From assembly GCA_966692625.1 (NCBI GenBank), contig CBKZAG010000188.1, positions 1 through 6,693 on the forward strand: a DNA stretch of 6,693 bases. The letters are read 5' to 3'. Made by a program: the position numbers and the translations under genes. The notes under the pieces are model-generated. The model saw nothing but the letters and a program-made list of their open reading frames with translations, made no database searches and was not told the origin of the DNA. Positions 4,888-6,693 of this stretch are shown here, in pieces; the first letter of the stretch is position 1; every line of letters starts with the position of its first letter. Source of the stretch: CAMLOF01 sp966692625. GTDB taxonomy: Bacteria > Pseudomonadota > Gammaproteobacteria > Burkholderiales > Burkholderiaceae_C.

Positions 4888-6540
4888 ATGACCAAATTTG
4901 TGTTCGTTACCGGCGGCGTGGTGTCCTCACTGGGCAAGGGCATCGCCTCCGCCTCGCTGGCTGCGCTGCTCGAATCGCGCGGCCTCAAAGTCACCCTCAT
5001 CAAGCTCGACCCCTACCTCAACGTGGACCCGGGCACCATGAGCCCCTTCCAGCACGGTGAGGTGTTCGTCACCGACGACGGCGCCGAGACCGACCTCGAC
5101 CTGGGCCACTACGAGCGCTTCATCAACACCCGGATGAAGAAGGCCAACAACTTCACCACGGGCCAGATCTACAAGTCTGTGCTGGAAAAGGAGCGCCGCG
5201 GCGACTACCTGGGCAAGACCGTGCAGGTCATTCCCCATGTCACCAACGAGATCCAGGAATTCGTCAAGCGCGGCGCGGGCATCGGCACGCCCGACGCGGT
5301 CGATGTCGCCATCGTCGAGATCGGCGGCACCGTGGGCGACATCGAATCCCTGCCCTTCCTGGAGGCGGTGCGCCAGCTCAGCCTGCGCATGGGCCCCAAC
5401 AACGCGGCCTTCGTGCACCTCACCTACGTGCCCTGGATCGCCGCCGCTGGCGAACTCAAGACCAAGCCCACGCAGCACACCGTGCAGAAGATGCGCGAGA
5501 TCGGCATCCAGCCCGACGCGCTGCTGTGCCGCGCCGACCGCGTCATCCCCGACGACGAGTGCGAGAAGATCAGCCTCTTCACCAACGTGGCGCAGTGGGG
5601 CGTCATCTCCATGCCCGACGTGGACACCATCTACAAGGTGCCGCGCGTGCTGCACGAACAGGGGCTGGACGGCCTCATCTGCGACAAGCTGCGCCTGAAC
5701 ACCCCGCCCGCCAACCTCAAGCGCTGGGACGACCTGGTCTACGAGGTGGAACATCCGCAGGGCAAGGTGCAGATCGCCATGGTGGGCAAGTACGTGGACC
5801 TGTCCGACAGCTACAAGTCGCTCAACGAAGCGCTGCGCCACGCGGGCATGAAGAACCACGTCAAGGCCGAGATCACCTACATCGACTCCGAGACGCTCAC
5901 GCCCGACAACGTTGCCAAGGAACTGGGTCGCTTCGACGCCATCTTGGTGCCTGGCGGCTTCGGCAAGCGCGGCACCGAGGGCAAGATCGCCGCTGCCCGC
6001 TACGCCCGCGAGAACAAGGTGCCCTACCTGGGCATCTGCCTGGGCATGCAGGTCGCCACCATCGAATTCGCACGCCACGTGGCAGGCCTGGCCAACGCCA
6101 ACTCCACCGAGTTCGACCCCGCCACGCCGCACCCGGTCATCGCCCTCATCGACGAATGGCAGGACGCCGACGGCTCCATCCAGAAGCGCGACGCCAACTC
6201 CGACCTGGGCGGCACCATGCGCCTGGGCGCGCAAAGCTCCGACGTGGCCGCTGGCACCCTGGCCTACAGCATCTACGGCGCTGTGGTCACCGAGCGCCAC
6301 CGCCACCGCTACGAAGCCAACACCCAGTACCTGGACGCACTGCGCAAGGCTGGCCTCGTCATCTCCGCGCTCACCCAGCGCGAACAGCTGACCGAGATCG
6401 TCGAACTGCCGCAGAACGTGCACCCCTGGTACATGGGCGTGCAGTTCCACCCCGAGTTCAAGTCCACCCCCTGGGACGGCCACCCGCTGTTCAACGCCTT
6501 CGTCAAGGCGGGTCTGGACCAGCACGCACGCAAAGGCTGA
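4888..6540 (+). CDS. pyrG: CTP synthase (glutamine-hydrolysing)
   Basis: This cytoplasmic enzyme catalyses the last step of de novo CTP synthesis: UTP, ATP and glutamine give CTP. The 550 residues match the family (E. coli 545). The N-terminal amidoligase domain, about 1-270, has Gly-Gly-Val-Val-Ser-Ser-Leu-Gly-Lys-Gly at 9-18 for ATP, and Asp71 and Glu144 in the positions that bind Mg. The C-terminal class I glutamine amidotransferase domain has Pro-Gly-Gly-Phe-Gly at 355-359 (oxyanion region), nucleophile Cys384 in Gly-Ile-Cys-Leu-Gly-Met-Gln, and His521 and Glu523 completing the triad. ATG at 4888 begins the canonical N-terminus Met-Thr-Lys-Phe-Val-Phe-Val-Thr-Gly-Gly. The Shine-Dalgarno is a modest AAAGG 12 nt upstream, inside a possible hairpin loop. 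The gene is complete with no missing catalytic residue. kdsA follows after 4 nt, so they form an operon, and CTP is also needed by KdsB to activate KDO. Confidence 0.98.
   Translation: MTKFVFVTGGVVSSLGKGIASASLAALLESRGLKVTLIKLDPYLNVDPGTMSPFQHGEVFVTDDGAETDLDLGHYERFINTRMKKANNFTTGQIYKSVLEKERRGDYLGKTVQVIPHVTNEIQEFVKRGAGIGTPDAVDVAIVEIGGTVGDIESLPFLEAVRQLSLRMGPNNAAFVHLTYVPWIAAAGELKTKPTQHTVQKMREIGIQPDALLCRADRVIPDDECEKISLFTNVAQWGVISMPDVDTIYKVPRVLHEQGLDGLICDKLRLNTPPANLKRWDDLVYEVEHPQGKVQIAMVGKYVDLSDSYKSLNEALRHAGMKNHVKAEITYIDSETLTPDNVAKELGRFDAILVPGGFGKRGTEGKIAAARYARENKVPYLGICLGMQVATIEFARHVAGLANANSTEFDPATPHPVIALIDEWQDADGSIQKRDANSDLGGTMRLGAQSSDVAAGTLAYSIYGAVVTERHRHRYEANTQYLDALRKAGLVISALTQREQLTEIVELPQNVHPWYMGVQFHPEFKSTPWDGHPLFNAFVKAGLDQHARKG
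6532..6536 (+). promoter_or_regulatory. Ribosome binding site of kdsA inside the end of pyrG
   Basis: AAAGG lies within the last codons of pyrG, 8 nt before the kdsA ATG at 6545. The pyrG stop codon falls between them, leaving only 4 nt between the genes. A ribosome finishing pyrG could readily begin kdsA, so the two are probably translationally coupled. Confidence 0.6.
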
Positions 6541-6544
6541 AGCC

Positions 6545-6693
6545 ATGCAACTCTGCGGATTCGACGTAGGCCTCGACCGGCCGTTTTTCCTGATCGCAGG
6601 CACCTGCTCCATCGAGGGGCTGGAGATGTCGCTTGAAGTGGCTGGCCAGCTCAAGGAAATCTGCTCGGGCCTGGGCATTCCCCTGATCTACAA
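6545..6693 (+). CDS. kdsA: 3-deoxy-8-phosphooctulonate (KDO-8-phosphate) synthase, N-terminal part, cut by window edge
   Basis: KdsA condenses phosphoenolpyruvate with arabinose 5-phosphate to KDO-8-phosphate, the precursor of the KDO sugar in lipopolysaccharide inner core. The 49 visible residues begin Met-Gln-Leu-Cys-Gly-Phe-Asp-Val-Gly-Leu and reach the first core strand, Ile-Ala-Gly-Thr-Cys-Ser-Ile-Glu at 17-24, then a helix and Gly-Ile-Pro-Leu-Ile-Tyr-Lys at the edge. Cys21 aligns with the metal-binding Cys of Aquifex KdsA, where the E. coli enzyme has Asn, so a metal-dependent enzyme is predicted. Thr20 stands where most relatives have Pro, and Gly25 where most have Ser. The gene starts 4 nt after pyrG, an order I know from other betaproteobacteria, where eno often follows. 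About 230 residues lie outside the window. Confidence 0.92.
   Translation, partial: MQLCGFDVGLDRPFFLIAGTCSIEGLEMSLEVAGQLKEICSGLGIPLIY

Noticed and set aside
4927..6678. A 583-codon open frame on the minus strand covering nearly all of pyrG and the start of kdsA
   Set aside because: It is exactly antisense to a complete, well-conserved CTP synthase. Its translation is a low-complexity Val/Gly/Asp/Ala/His mix with no recognisable motif, as expected where GC-rich codons leave the opposite strand free of stops.
1..6693. CRISPR arrays, tRNA or rRNA genes, insertion sequences, attachment sites and toxin-antitoxin pairs
   Set aside because: No regularly spaced repeats, transposase motifs, terminal inverted repeats, tRNA-like cloverleafs or small paired genes were seen on reading both strands.

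Overview
The window is a GC-rich chromosomal segment of housekeeping type. The proteins point to a betaproteobacterium, most likely Comamonadaceae (Acidovorax-like). The signs are a pyrG gene followed 4 nt later by kdsA, a KdsA N-terminus that is Gram-negative and Cys-type (metal-dependent class), a fused CoaBC, and a Kef-type antiporter. The family placement comes from remembered sequence style, not from a search, and the genus is uncertain. I see no IS element, phage gene, tRNA, rRNA, CRISPR array or sign of recent horizontal transfer.

Layout from left to right: (1) 2-562, plus strand, is the 3' end of a gene whose product ends in a periplasmic-binding-protein-like (PBP_like, molybdate-type) ligand domain, probably a one-component regulator. 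(2) 575-1606, minus strand and convergent with it, encodes a Tat-exported metallo-beta-lactamase-fold hydrolase with a complete dinuclear metal site and its own sigma-70-type promoter. A small hairpin that includes both stop codons separates the two genes. (3) 1702-2916, minus strand, is coaBC, two consecutive steps of coenzyme A synthesis. (4) 2958-4727, minus strand, is a KefB/KefC-type cation:proton antiporter with an RCK/TrkA-N domain. It lies directly upstream of coaBC and probably shares a transcript with it. (5) 4728-4887 is a divergent intergenic region with a symmetric -10 box, an inverted repeat and a leader hairpin. (6) 4888-6540, plus strand, is pyrG (CTP synthase). (7) 6545 to the end, plus strand, is the start of kdsA (KDO-8-phosphate synthase), cut by the window edge.

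The rightward pair fits a lipopolysaccharide theme: PyrG makes CTP, which KdsB (outside the window) uses to activate KDO, and KdsA makes the KDO-8-phosphate precursor. The leftward genes are metabolically unrelated: cation efflux, CoA synthesis and a periplasmic hydrolase of unknown substrate.

I did not find a convincing undescribed system. The points most worth checking are the kefB/pyrG divergent control region, the Tat-exported hydrolase, and the substituted gating loop of the Kef protein. Long open frames antisense to pyrG, coaBC and kefB are by-products of GC-rich codon use and are not annotated.
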